Source: Streptomyces gelaticus
Lineage (GTDB): Bacteria > Actinomycetota > Actinomycetes > Streptomycetales > Streptomycetaceae
Direction of reading: 5' to 3'
Length of the DNA stretch: 64,000 nucleotides
Assembly: GCF_014649535.1 (NCBI RefSeq)
Contig: NZ_BMTF01000026.1
Span: 1 to 64,000, forward strand
Part shown: positions 25,965 to 34,980 of the stretch, in pieces
Layout: each line of letters opens with the position of its first letter
Numbering within the stretch: position 1 is the first letter of the stretch
The notes under the pieces: generated by a model
The model's input: only the letters and a program-made list of their open reading frames with translations
Told to the model about the DNA's origin: nothing
The model's database searches: none
Made by a program: the position numbers and the translations under genes

Positions 25965-26420
25965 TCACGCGGAGAGCGGCCGGGACCGCTCGTCGACGGC
26001 CGCGTACCGGTCGGGGTAGACCTCGAAGAGACGGCGTACGCCGAGGGTGGCGAGCACCCGGTTGACGTGGGAGCCCTCCTCCGCGCCCCGGGCCGGGAGG
26101 ATCAGCCGCAGCCGGCCCCCGCAGGAGCGCATCAGCCGGCGGGCGGCGATCAGCACGCCGACTCCGCTGGAATCGCAGAACAGGACCTCGGAGAGGTCGA
26201 GCACCACGTCGTGGCGGCCGTCGGCCACCGCGTCGTGGACGGACTGGCGCACGGCGGGCGACGTCATCAGATCCAGTTCGCCGCGTATGTGCAGTACGGT
26301 CCATTCACCCTGCACGCACTCGGCCACCGTCAGTGTGTTCCGGGAATGTTCCTGGGCGGGCCAGGGGGCGTGGGTGGTTGCGGCCCGGGGGTGGTTTCCG
26401 GGAGGACAAGGTTTCCTCAC
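25965..26420 (-). CDS. STAS-domain anti-sigma factor antagonist
   Basis: The 151-residue protein has a STAS domain with VLHIRGELDLMTSPAV and VLDLSEVLFCDSSGVGVLI. The Ser of DSSG is the usual phosphorylation site for an HATPase kinase of the RsbW type. When dephosphorylated it would bind the anti-sigma protein and free a sigma factor. GTG 26420 is chosen because GAGAGGG lies eight bases upstream; its first 30 residues are not conserved. It is divergent from the ECF sigma gene over 279 bp, so the pair may form a regulatory unit. Confidence 0.82.
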   Translation of the reverse strand: MRKPCPPGNHPRAATTHAPWPAQEHSRNTLTVAECVQGEWTVLHIRGELDLMTSPAVRQSVHDAVADGRHDVVLDLSEVLFCDSSGVGVLIAARRLMRSCGGRLRLILPARGAEEGSHVNRVLATLGVRRLFEVYPDRYAAVDERSRPLSA

Positions 26421-26699
26421 GCGACTGGCCCTCTCGCTCCGGGGATTCCGACGATCCGGAAGTTTCCGTTCCTTCTCGCGGCTGCCCCGGCCGCACCCCT
26501 GTGAAACACCGAGCGACCTGTCAGGACAGAGCAGGATTCCGGAAGAAATGATCACTTCGCCCCGGATTCCACCAACGCTCCAGGACGCACTCCTTACCAT
26601 CCCGGGCCGCTTCGCGGGCGTACTTGCCACAAAGAGGCGTGCATCTCCGGCGCCGCCGACTACATTCGGTGTGACGAGGGGAACAGGGCTGGGGGTCGC

Positions 26700-27275
26700 A
26701 TGGCTGGAAACGCACCACCCCGCTGGGACCGCAGGATGCAGCAGCGGCTGGCGCGTGGTGAGGCGGCTGCTCTCGGCGAGCTCTACGACCGGTTCGCCTC
26801 GCTCGTGCACAGCCAGGCCCACCGGATGCTCGACGACGAGACCGCCGCCGACCTGGTGACCCGCGAGGTCTTCGGCTACGTGTGGGAGAACCCCGGCGCC
26901 TACGACCCCCAGCAGGGCTCGATGCGTTCCTGGGTGGCCCGGCTCACGCACCGCCAGTCCGTGCGGCGGCTGCGCGAGGAGGAAGACCGGCGCGACGAGG
27001 CGGACGAGGACGGCATCGGGCTGGAGGAGCGGGTGCACCGGGCCACCGCCGCGGCGCGGGCGGACTACATCGTCGCGTCCATGCCCGCCCCGCTGCGGGC
27101 CGCGCTGGAACTCGCGTACATCCAGCGCCGGGACTACCGGCAGACCGCGGCCGACCTCGGGGTCACCGAGGACGAGGCCCGCCGCCGGCTCCGGCTCGGG
27201 CTGCAACTGCTCTCCACCGCGCACACCCGCCCGCTCGAAGGGATGTCGCCGCCCGGATACGGACGGCCCCTGTGA
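26700..27275 (+). CDS. ECF-type RNA polymerase sigma factor
   Basis: The 191-residue protein has sigma region 2 (residues 18-85: ALGELYDRFASLVHSQAHRM, TREVFGYVWENPGAYDP) and region 4 (RAALELAYIQRRDYRQTAAD, GVTEDEARRRLRLGLQLL). It lacks region 3, as usual for ECF factors. GTGA overlap couples it to the next gene, which carries an anti-sigma zinc motif, so that protein should control it. This pair is conserved in Streptomyces (SCO4409-like). Confidence 0.85.
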   Translation: MAGNAPPRWDRRMQQRLARGEAAALGELYDRFASLVHSQAHRMLDDETAADLVTREVFGYVWENPGAYDPQQGSMRSWVARLTHRQSVRRLREEEDRRDEADEDGIGLEERVHRATAAARADYIVASMPAPLRAALELAYIQRRDYRQTAADLGVTEDEARRRLRLGLQLLSTAHTRPLEGMSPPGYGRPL

Positions 27276-28669
27276 CCGGCGACACGAACGGAAGCGAGGA
27301 CGGCGGGCGCGAGGACGAGGTGCGGGGCGCACCGCGCATACCGGGGCCACGGTCCGCCGCGGACGACCTCGACCTCTCCGCCGTACCGCTGCCGCCGCCT
27401 GTCCCCGCGACCCCGCCCGAGGAGCCGCGGCCGGGCCCGCAGCGGGCTGCGGAACCGGCCCCGCAGCCGACAACACCGGAACCGGAAACCGACGTGGCAC
27501 CACGGCACCCATCGGACGCAACGGATGCAACGGACCCGCCCGGCCCGCCGGTGCTGGCGCACGGCGTCCTCAAGGCGCTCCTCGGCGCGTGGGCCCTGGC
27601 GGCCTGCTCGGCGGAGGAGACCGAGGCCGTCGAGGCGCATCTGACCGAGTGCGCCGCCTGTGCGGACGAAGCACTGCGGCTGCGCGACGCGGTCGGGCTG
27701 CTGCACACCGACCGCAGTCTCGACCTCGATCCGACGCTGCGCACCCGGGTGATCGACGCCTGTCTGAGCCGCCGCCCGGCCGACATCCCGGTGCCGGACT
27801 GGGCCTCGCCGTACGACGCGGAGACCGCGCGGCTCGACGCGCTGCTCCGTGACATCGGCGACTCGGAGTGGCACGCCCCGGTCCGGCTGAAGTGGTTCGA
27901 GAGCGAGCAGGAGACCACCCGCAAGACCACGGTCGCGGGCGTCATCGGCCATCTCATGGCCGTCGACGGACTGGTCGGCACGGCCCTCGGCCTCGACGTG
28001 CCGCTCGGCGACGGCACCCGCGGTCCGGGCGCCGACTGGCCGCTCTCACCCACCGCGCGTACCGAGAGATACTGGTCGGCCGGCCGGCGCCCGCCCACCG
28101 GGCGGATCCACGAGCCGTGGCGCGAGCAGAGCCACACCCTCATCCGCACGGTGTCCTTCGCCGGCCGCAGGGTCTGCGAGCTCTCCGTCTCGTACGGAGA
28201 CTTCGCCCTGCCGATGCACGACGCCCTGCTGGACCGGGCCTTCGAATGCTGGGTGCACGGCGGCGACATCGCGGACGCGGTGGACTATCCGTACGAGGCA
28301 CCCTCCGCCGCCCACCTCAACCGGATGATCGGCCTGGTAACCCGGCTGCTGCCCGCCGCACTCGCCGAGCGCCGAAGAACGGGGCTGGCCGGGCCCGCCC
28401 GCCATCTGGTGACGGCCGGTTCACCGGGCCGTTCGCTCCATCTGGAGATCGAGGGCTCGGGCGGCGGCGACTGGTACATCCCGCTGGACTCCCCGGCCGC
28501 GCTCGGCTCCCCCGCCCACGCGGTGGCGCAGGTCGCGCTCGACGGCGTGGAGTTCTGCCAGCTGGTGGCCGGGCACGTGCCACCGGTGGAGGCGGCGGCC
28601 GGTCAGGAGGGCGACCGCGAGGCGATCCGCGACGTACTCTTCGCGGCGGCCTCGCTGAGCCGCCTGTAG
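27272..28669 (+). CDS. Anti-sigma zinc-finger protein fused to a mycothiol-isomerase-like domain
   Basis: The 465-residue protein has three parts: a Pro-rich disordered leader (1-90); a zinc-binding anti-sigma domain with the ZAS motif His123-x3-Cys127-x2-Cys130 (HLTECAAC); and from about residue 165 a maleylpyruvate-isomerase/DinB-like domain (TVAGVIGHLMAVDGLVGTAL, FECWVHGGDIADAV) with a C-terminal SCP2-like part. It should hold the ECF sigma factor inactive. The enzyme-like domain suggests that a thiol or small molecule is sensed. GTG 27272 overlaps the sigma stop. Confidence 0.82.
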   Translation: MTGDTNGSEDGGREDEVRGAPRIPGPRSAADDLDLSAVPLPPPVPATPPEEPRPGPQRAAEPAPQPTTPEPETDVAPRHPSDATDATDPPGPPVLAHGVLKALLGAWALAACSAEETEAVEAHLTECAACADEALRLRDAVGLLHTDRSLDLDPTLRTRVIDACLSRRPADIPVPDWASPYDAETARLDALLRDIGDSEWHAPVRLKWFESEQETTRKTTVAGVIGHLMAVDGLVGTALGLDVPLGDGTRGPGADWPLSPTARTERYWSAGRRPPTGRIHEPWREQSHTLIRTVSFAGRRVCELSVSYGDFALPMHDALLDRAFECWVHGGDIADAVDYPYEAPSAAHLNRMIGLVTRLLPAALAERRRTGLAGPARHLVTAGSPGRSLHLEIEGSGGGDWYIPLDSPAALGSPAHAVAQVALDGVEFCQLVAGHVPPVEAAAGQEGDREAIRDVLFAAASLSRL

Positions 28670-28712
28670 CGCCTTCGGCCGCGGGCTCCCACGGGACGGC
28701 CTTTAAGCGCCC

Positions 28713-29591
28713 TTAAGCGAAGACCACCGTGCGGCGGCCGTTGAGCAGGATGCGGCGCTCGGCGTGCCACTTCACGGCCCGCGCCAGCGCCTGGCACTCC
28801 ACATCGCGCCCGATGGCGACCAGTTGGTCCGGCGTGACGCCGTGGCCCACCCGCTCGACCTCCTGCTCGATGATCGGCCCCTCGTCCAGGTCCGCGGTCA
28901 CATAGTGCGCCGTCGCCCCGATCAGCTTCACACCACGGGCGTGCGCCTGGTGGTACGGCTTCGCGCCCTTGAAGCTCGGCAGGAAGGAGTGGTGGATGTT
29001 GATGATCCGGCCGCTCAGCTGCTTGCAGAGGTCGTCCGAGAGGACCTGCATGTAGCGGGCGAGGACGACCAGCTCGACGTTCTCCTGGCGGACCAGCTCC
29101 AGCAGCTGCGCCTCCGCGGCGGCCTTGGTCTCCTTGGTCACCGGGATGTGCCGGAAGGGAACGTTGTACGAGGCGACGAGCTCGGCGAAGTCCGTGTGGT
29201 TGGAGACGACGGCGGCGATCTCGATCGGCAGCGCCCCGATCCGGGAGCGGAACAGCAGGTCGTTGAGGCAGTGTCCGAACTTGCTGACCATCAGCACGAC
29301 CCGCATCCGGTCCGAGGAGCGGTGGATCTGCCAGTTCATCCGGAAGGAGTCGCCGACCGCGGCGAAACTGGCCCGCAGCTTCTCCACCGTCACCGGGGCG
29401 TCCGCCGAGAAGTGCACCCGCATGAAGAACAGACCCGTGTCGTGGTCGCCGAACTGCTGGCTGTCCTCGATATTGCAGCCGGTCATGAAGAGGTAGCTCG
29501 ACACGGCGTGCACGATGCCCTGTTTGTCGGGGCAGGAAAGAGTGAGGACGTACTGCTCGGGAGTGGTCTCAGCAGGCTGCGGCGCGGTCAT
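28713..29591 (-). CDS. purU: Formyltetrahydrofolate deformylase
   Basis: The 292-residue protein has an N-terminal ACT domain (YVLTLSCPDKQGIVHAVSSY) and a formyltransferase-fold hydrolase domain with NIHHSFLPSFKGAKPYHQA and YVTADLDEGPII, which carry the catalytic Asn, His and Asp. It hydrolyses 10-formyltetrahydrofolate to formate and tetrahydrofolate, balancing one-carbon units. ATG 29591 gives the usual family length. It converges with the anti-sigma fusion gene; a short TTAAG/CTTAA repeat lies in the 43-bp gap. Confidence 0.92.
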   Translation of the reverse strand: MTAPQPAETTPEQYVLTLSCPDKQGIVHAVSSYLFMTGCNIEDSQQFGDHDTGLFFMRVHFSADAPVTVEKLRASFAAVGDSFRMNWQIHRSSDRMRVVLMVSKFGHCLNDLLFRSRIGALPIEIAAVVSNHTDFAELVASYNVPFRHIPVTKETKAAAEAQLLELVRQENVELVVLARYMQVLSDDLCKQLSGRIINIHHSFLPSFKGAKPYHQAHARGVKLIGATAHYVTADLDEGPIIEQEVERVGHGVTPDQLVAIGRDVECQALARAVKWHAERRILLNGRRTVVFA

Positions 29592-29619
29592 CCCCGTAGC
29601 GTGCCACACCGGACCGCCC

Positions 29620-30123
29620 TCAGGCCGAGCTGGTCAGAATGCGGAGCACGTCGAGGGAGCGCGGCGGCGTGTCGGGGTCCTCGCCGTCGTTGCCGGCAAG
29701 CAGCACATGGGCCTCGCGGGCGGCCCGTACGGCCTCCTGCCAGCCGTGGTGCTCCAGGTACGCCGAGACGGGGGCGTCCGCACCGACCTGGTGCATGATG
29801 CGCAGCACCCGCAGCACCGCGACGTCCACGAGGGCGGCCTCGCCGGCGTCGCGGAAGATCGTGCCTATGTATTTCTCGGCGGACCAGTTGTCCAGCCAGG
29901 TGTCCTCGACCAGGCGGTACACGGCGTCGGTGACGTCTCCGTACCCCTCCCGGCCGGCCAGCCAGCACTCGTGGTGGAAGACGGGGTCGGAGAGCATGTG
30001 CAGCGCCGAGCGCACGTTGCTGCGCCAGCGCCACCAAGGCATGTCATTCAGCGGCATGCCGCCCATGGTGGAGGAGCGACGGCCGCGACGGGAAGAGTTC
30101 TCCGAACCTTGCTGCACGGTCAT
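29620..30123 (-). CDS. Conserved Streptomyces protein of unknown function
   Basis: The 167-residue acidic, mostly helical protein has the conserved-looking PLNDMPWWRWRSNVRSAL, FHHECWLAGREGYGDVTDAV and IFRDAGEAALVDVAVL. I do not recognise a domain, but the gene seems widespread in Streptomyces next to purU. ATG 30123 follows GGAAAGGGA. No signal peptide or membrane segment is present. It is divergent from the lipoprotein gene. Confidence 0.7.
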   Translation of the reverse strand: MTVQQGSENSSRRGRRSSTMGGMPLNDMPWWRWRSNVRSALHMLSDPVFHHECWLAGREGYGDVTDAVYRLVEDTWLDNWSAEKYIGTIFRDAGEAALVDVAVLRVLRIMHQVGADAPVSAYLEHHGWQEAVRAAREAHVLLAGNDGEDPDTPPRSLDVLRILTSSA

Positions 30124-30240
30124 CGATCGTACGTTCCCTTTCCGGCCTTCCACACCGGCCCCCGCAATTCACCCGGATGTCACCGAGCGTTGAGCGGGGC
30201 ACACTGCGGCGTTACCCCACGGCCGGAAATGTTCAGACCC

Positions 30241-31527
30241 ATGACCGAACGGCGACGCCCCACCTCCCTGCGCCCCTACAAGTTCCTCACAAGTACGGCG
30301 GCGGCCGGGGCGTTGCTGATCACCGGTTGCGGCGCACTCCCTGGGGCAACGGGGGGCTCCAGGGAGCCTGTCACCGTGGTCACATGGGCCCCCAGCGGGG
30401 CCGCGGGACCGGACACGGTGAACATGGCGGGCATGACCGCCATGGCGCGCACCTATGCCCGCTGGGCCAACGAGAACGGCGGGCTGGACGGCCACAGACT
30501 GCGCGTCGTCACCTGCGACGAGCAGGACACCTCGATCGGCGCGGCGAACTGCGCCCGGCGGGCCGTCAAGGAGAAGGCGGTCGCGGTCGTCGGCTCGTAC
30601 AGCCGGCACGGCTCGGCGTTCATGCCGCCGCTGGAGGCCGCCGGAATCCCCTACATCGGCGGATACGGCGCTTCCGACGAGGAGTTCAGCAGCTACGACT
30701 CCTATCCGGTCAACGGCGGTCAGCCGGCCCTGCTCGCCGGCAACGCCGGGCAGTTGGCCCGCGACTGCGAGCGGGTGTCCGTGGTCCGGCCCGACACCCT
30801 GGGCGGCGACGGCCAGGCCTGGCTCCTCAAGACCGGACTCACCGAGGCCGGCCGGCCCGCGCCCGCCGACATCCGGGCGTCGGAGACGGCCACTTCGTAC
30901 GACGCGGCCGCCGGGTCGGCGCTCCAGGCGGCGGGGGCGGCCGACGGCTGCGTGACGGCCGTGCTCGGCAAGCGCACGGAGACCTTCTTCGACTCCTTCC
31001 GGCGCCTGGAACCGTCGTACGGGAGCGGCAGCGTACGGATCTCCTCCGTGCTCGGCAGCGTCGACCAGCCGCTGATCGACAGCACCGGCGGCCGGAGCAG
31101 CCCGTTCGAGGGGGCCTATATCACCGGCTGGTACCCGGACGCGGGCGACGCCCGCTGGGACGGGATGCGGAACGTGATCCGCGAGCACGCCTTCGGCGAC
31201 AACCGGATCGACCCGGACGACACGGGCGTGCAGACCACCTGGATCGCGTTCACCGTGCTCAAGGAGATCGTGGAGGCGGTCGACTCCCCGCAGATCAACG
31301 CCTGGAAGCTGACCTCCGCCCTCAACGGGGGCACCCCGGCCGACACCGGCGGCCTCACGCCGGTGCTGCGCTGGAGCTTCGAGGACGTGCTGGGCTCGTC
31401 CACGTATCCGCGGATCGTCAACACCAGGGTGACGTTCCAGGTGGTGCGCGACGGGCGGCTCGTCGCGGACCGGAAGGGCTTCGTGGACGTCGCGAAGACC
31501 TTGTCGGAGGCCGGCGCGAAGAGCTGA
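30241..31527 (+). CDS. Substrate-binding-protein-like lipoprotein
   Basis: The 428-residue protein has a lipoprotein signal with lipobox LLITGCGA (Cys30). The mature part looks like a type I periplasmic binding protein of the branched-chain amino acid class: TVVTWAPSGA, TYARWANENGGLDG, RRAVKEKAVAVVGSYSRHGS and YIGGYGASDEEFSS. No permease or ATPase gene follows, so it may act as a stand-alone receptor or serve a transporter elsewhere. An upstream in-frame ATG at 30229 is possible. It converges with a membrane protein gene. Confidence 0.8.
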   Translation: MTERRRPTSLRPYKFLTSTAAAGALLITGCGALPGATGGSREPVTVVTWAPSGAAGPDTVNMAGMTAMARTYARWANENGGLDGHRLRVVTCDEQDTSIGAANCARRAVKEKAVAVVGSYSRHGSAFMPPLEAAGIPYIGGYGASDEEFSSYDSYPVNGGQPALLAGNAGQLARDCERVSVVRPDTLGGDGQAWLLKTGLTEAGRPAPADIRASETATSYDAAAGSALQAAGAADGCVTAVLGKRTETFFDSFRRLEPSYGSGSVRISSVLGSVDQPLIDSTGGRSSPFEGAYITGWYPDAGDARWDGMRNVIREHAFGDNRIDPDDTGVQTTWIAFTVLKEIVEAVDSPQINAWKLTSALNGGTPADTGGLTPVLRWSFEDVLGSSTYPRIVNTRVTFQVVRDGRLVADRKGFVDVAKTLSEAGAKS

Positions 31528-31547
31528 CCTCCGCGTCCCCGCGGGGC

Positions 31548-31585
31548 GCGGGGCGGCGGACCCGTTCCGGGCTCCCCCGCCCCGC
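31548..31585. terminator. GC-rich convergent terminator hairpin
   Basis: GCGGGGCGG at 31548-31556 pairs with CCGCCCCGC at 31577-31585, and the loop holds a smaller CGGA/TCCG stem. It sits between the convergent lipoprotein and membrane protein genes. Confidence 0.5.
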
Positions 31586-31592
31586 CCGGCTG

Positions 31593-33143
31593 TCACAGCT
31601 CGGTGGCCGCCCGACGGGTCAGCCCGTACTTCGAGGCGATCGAGTTCCACAGCCCCGACGCCTGCTCCTTCGCCTTGCTGGCCTCGCCGCTCTGCACGGT
31701 GGCCTGCTGCGTCTCGGAGGTCGTGCGCGCCTTCCCGTGCTTGCACACCTTCTTGCCGTGCTTGGCCTGCGCGGCCCAGGCGGCGTAGTGCTCGTCGGCG
31801 GCGGCGGAGGCCTGCCAGGCCTTGGTGAGGGAGGAGGTGAGCTGCGCGTGGTTCGGCAGCTTGTCGACGGACAGCCCTTCGAGCCGGGTCACCAGATCGC
31901 GGCGCTGCTGGGCGGCGCCCTTCAGATCGGTCACGGCCTGGTCCAGATCCGTGCAGCTCTTGGTCTTCTCCACGGCCCCGATCACCGCGGCACGGCTGTT
32001 GTTGCTGTCCGCGAGCAGCTTGTCGAGCGCCTCGGCCTGCGTCTTCACCGGATCGGGCGCGGCCTTGGCCGAGGTTTCCTCGGTGGGTGAACTCGCCGCG
32101 GCCACCGGCTGCTTGTCGTCCTTGCCCTTGTCGTCGCCGCCGCTCATCAGCGCACCCGCGCCGAGACCGACGACGGCGCAGCCGACCACGACCGCCCCGA
32201 TGAGCGTGACGTGCGCCCGCTTCTTGCGCGGCCGCTGCGGCTCCTCGTCCACGGGCCGGTACGGAGGCTGGGCGGACTGCGGGGGCTGCTGGGCCCCCTG
32301 GTACCGGGGCCCGGGGTCGAGATGGGGCATCTGCTGGGTGGCGCCCGCCGGCTCGTCGCTGCGGAACAGGTTGTCGAACTCGGCGGGCGGCTGCCGGTCC
32401 CCCGGGGCGCCGGGCCGGATGCCGTACGGGGCGCCGCCCGGGACCGGCGGAATGTACTGGGTCGCCTCGGCGTCGCCGCCCTGACCGGGCTGCTGCTGGT
32501 AGGCCTGCCCCGGCTGCTGCTGCGGCACCGGGCCGCCGCCGAGGAACCGGGGCGACTCCGCGGGGTTCTCCGGCGGCAGCCCGCCCGGCGCGGGACCGCC
32601 GGCCACCGGCGCGATGTACTGCGTGGCCTCCGCCTCCCCGCCCGCGCCCGCCCCGGGCACGGCCTCGGGCGGCAACGGCTGCGCGAAGGACTGCGGGGGC
32701 TGCTGAGTATGCGGAGGCTGCGGTTGCTGCTGCGGCAGGTGGGGCTGCGGAGGCTGGTGAGGTTGGTAGGACTGCTGCGGCAGGTGGGGCTGCTGAGGCT
32801 GCGCCGGCGGCAGCGGCTGGGCCTGCGGCATCTGCGCGTGCTGCGGGGCGGGCGGCTGCCCGTACCCCTGCCCCGGCTGCATCTGGCCGTACTGTCCCTG
32901 CCCGTACGCTCCCGGCCCCTGGTCGGAGGCCTGGGGCAGCGGCTGGGACTGATGCGAGGCGTCCGGGTGCGCCGTCTGCGGCCCCCAGGGCTGCCCCCAC
33001 GGCTGGCCGCCCGCCGGGGCGGCCTGATCCGCGGGCCCCCCCGGTATCCAGGGCTCGCCGCCACCCGCGGGCAGCACGACACCTTCGTGCGCGGGCCGTA
33101 CAGCAGGGAGCTGCTGCTCGTCACCCTGTCCGCTCTGCGTCAC
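31593..33143 (-). CDS. Pro/Gln-rich membrane-anchored protein
   Basis: The 516-residue protein has a long disordered cytoplasmic half (residues 1-300) rich in Gln, Pro and Gly, with repeats such as EATQYIAPV and EATQYIPPV. A basic stretch (RPRKKRAHV) and one membrane helix near 315-340 (LIGAVVVGCAVVGLGAGAL) follow, then an external helical domain of about 170 residues. Streptomyces have several such single-pass proteins, often substrates of Ser/Thr kinases because of Thr-Gln-Tyr motifs. The role is unknown. Confidence 0.75.
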   Translation of the reverse strand: MTQSGQGDEQQLPAVRPAHEGVVLPAGGGEPWIPGGPADQAAPAGGQPWGQPWGPQTAHPDASHQSQPLPQASDQGPGAYGQGQYGQMQPGQGYGQPPAPQHAQMPQAQPLPPAQPQQPHLPQQSYQPHQPPQPHLPQQQPQPPHTQQPPQSFAQPLPPEAVPGAGAGGEAEATQYIAPVAGGPAPGGLPPENPAESPRFLGGGPVPQQQPGQAYQQQPGQGGDAEATQYIPPVPGGAPYGIRPGAPGDRQPPAEFDNLFRSDEPAGATQQMPHLDPGPRYQGAQQPPQSAQPPYRPVDEEPQRPRKKRAHVTLIGAVVVGCAVVGLGAGALMSGGDDKGKDDKQPVAAASSPTEETSAKAAPDPVKTQAEALDKLLADSNNSRAAVIGAVEKTKSCTDLDQAVTDLKGAAQQRRDLVTRLEGLSVDKLPNHAQLTSSLTKAWQASAAADEHYAAWAAQAKHGKKVCKHGKARTTSETQQATVQSGEASKAKEQASGLWNSIASKYGLTRRAATEL

Positions 33144-33304
33144 CGGGACTCCTACGTGTAAACCTACGGAATCGTCGGCTCACGCTATCGGGTGGTTGCC
33201 GCCGTTCGCCAAGCGCGTGCTGTCACTCACCAGCCCTTCACACGCGCTGTAACGCTCGGCGCTCTCCAGACGCAGTTAAGGGGCGGCTTCGCGCGTACCC
33301 CCGG

Positions 33305-34687
33305 TCAGGCGGCCTGGAGCTCCAGCCGCGCGCCGAACTCGCGCACCGCCGCCTCGTCCCCGTACGGGAGCAGCCGCTGCTGGAGGTCGTCCAGATACTC
33401 CGCGCCCCGGCTGGAGCGCACCGATCCCAGCAGCTCCATCGCCTGCGTGCCCGTGTGGCAGGCCTGCTCCACCTCGCGCATCTGGACCTGGGCCGTGGCC
33501 AGGAGCACCAGGCCGATGCCGCGGCGGCGAGCCCGGGACTCCGGGTGGCCGGCCAGGGACTCCTTCGCCCGGCGCGCGGCGGCCTCCGCCTGCCCGAGGT
33601 CGCGGTGGCAGTGCGCCAGCTCGTCCGCGAGATAGGCGTGGTCGAAGTGGGCGATCCAGTCCGGGTCGTCGCCGGTGCCGGGTTCGGCCTGCTCCATGGC
33701 CGTCAGCGCGCGGCCCGCCACCGCCTGGCAGGTGCGGGCGTCACCGAGCAGGGCGTGGCCGCGGGCCTCCGCCGCGCAGAACATCGCCTCCGCCCTCGGG
33801 GTGACCTGCCCGCGCGCACCCTCCTGGGCGGCGCGGGCCAACTGGGCGATCTCCCGGGGATTGCCGAGCTGCGCGGCGAGATGGCTCATCGAGGCGGCCA
33901 GTACGTATCCGCCGTACGCCCGGTCGTCCGCCGCTTGGGCCAGGCGCAGCGCCTGGATGTAGTAGCGCTGGGCGAGCCCGGGCTGGCCGGTGTCGACCGC
34001 CATGTACCCGGCGAGTTCGGTGAGCCGCGCGACCGCCCCGAACAACCGCCGGCCGACCGATTCGCGGTACGCCCCGGAGAGCAGTCCGGAGACCACGCTG
34101 TTCAGGTAGTGCACCAGGACCGGCCGCACATGTCCGCTGCCGAAGCGGTGGTCGAGGTCGACCAGCGCGGCCGTCATCGCCCGCACCGCCTCCACGTCCG
34201 ACATCCCGACCCGGGCCCCGGCGGCCCGCGCCACTTGCGGGTCGGCGCCGGTGATCAGCCAGTCGCGGCTGGGTTCGACGAGTGCGGAGGACGCCACCGC
34301 CGAGCCGGACGGGAAGTCGCGGCGGCCGACATCGCTGCGCCACAGCTCGCAGACCTGCTCGATCGCGCCGATCACGGTCGGAGCGAACTGCAGGCCGACG
34401 CCGGATGCCAGATTCTTGCCGTTGGCCATCCCGATCTCGTCGATCGTGACCGTACGGCCGAGCTTGCGGCCGAGTGCCTCGGCGATGATTCCCGGTGCCC
34501 TGCCGCGGGGTTGCTGTCCGCGCAGCCAACGGGCCACGGACGTCTTGTCATAGCGCAGGTCGAGCCCGCGTTCCGCGCCGACCATGTTGACGCGGCGGGC
34601 GAGGCCGGCGTTGGAGCATCCGGCTTCCTGGATGAGTGCCTGGAGCCGTTCGTTCGGCTGGCGTGCGACGAGAGGCCTGGCTGCCAT
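33305..34687 (-). CDS. TPR-type DNA-binding regulator (NsdA-like architecture)
   Basis: The 460-residue protein begins with an HTH-like region (LQALIQEAGCSNAGLARRV, YDKTSVARWLRGQQPRG) followed by TPR helices (LAQRYYIQALRLAQAADDRA, ARTCQAVAGRALTAMEQAE). This arrangement is seen in Streptomyces regulators affecting sporulation and antibiotics. ATG 34687 follows GGGGGAAAC closely; upstream codons look non-coding. It is divergent from the prim-pol domain gene. Targets unknown. Confidence 0.8.
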   Translation of the reverse strand: MAARPLVARQPNERLQALIQEAGCSNAGLARRVNMVGAERGLDLRYDKTSVARWLRGQQPRGRAPGIIAEALGRKLGRTVTIDEIGMANGKNLASGVGLQFAPTVIGAIEQVCELWRSDVGRRDFPSGSAVASSALVEPSRDWLITGADPQVARAAGARVGMSDVEAVRAMTAALVDLDHRFGSGHVRPVLVHYLNSVVSGLLSGAYRESVGRRLFGAVARLTELAGYMAVDTGQPGLAQRYYIQALRLAQAADDRAYGGYVLAASMSHLAAQLGNPREIAQLARAAQEGARGQVTPRAEAMFCAAEARGHALLGDARTCQAVAGRALTAMEQAEPGTGDDPDWIAHFDHAYLADELAHCHRDLGQAEAAARRAKESLAGHPESRARRRGIGLVLLATAQVQMREVEQACHTGTQAMELLGSVRSSRGAEYLDDLQQRLLPYGDEAAVREFGARLELQAA

Positions 34688-34980
34688 GTTTCCCCCTGAG
34701 GCCGCAGTGGTCATTGAGCCGATCACTGCCCGGCGATTACGCGGAAAATGCACAGATTCATCGTGTTCGTCACGTGCGTCGTGTTCCTTGTCATTCCTGT
34801 CGGCATATGACAGAGGCCGACCATTCCGGACCCGCACATCGGCCGCCCGGCGGTTGCCCGTATAGGGCTACCCGCCCCGCCGGGCACCGCCTCACGCGCG
34901 CCCCCGCCCATGCATCCATGCGCCCCACGTGCCGGATCGGTGCACCGCGTACGCACCCGTCGCTCCCGTAACCCCGAGCG

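Noticed and set aside
30169..33000. 943-codon minus-strand frame over the lipoprotein gene
   Set aside because: Composition is Ala/Gly/Arg-rich shadow coding. The lipoprotein and membrane protein frames have clear domain features instead.
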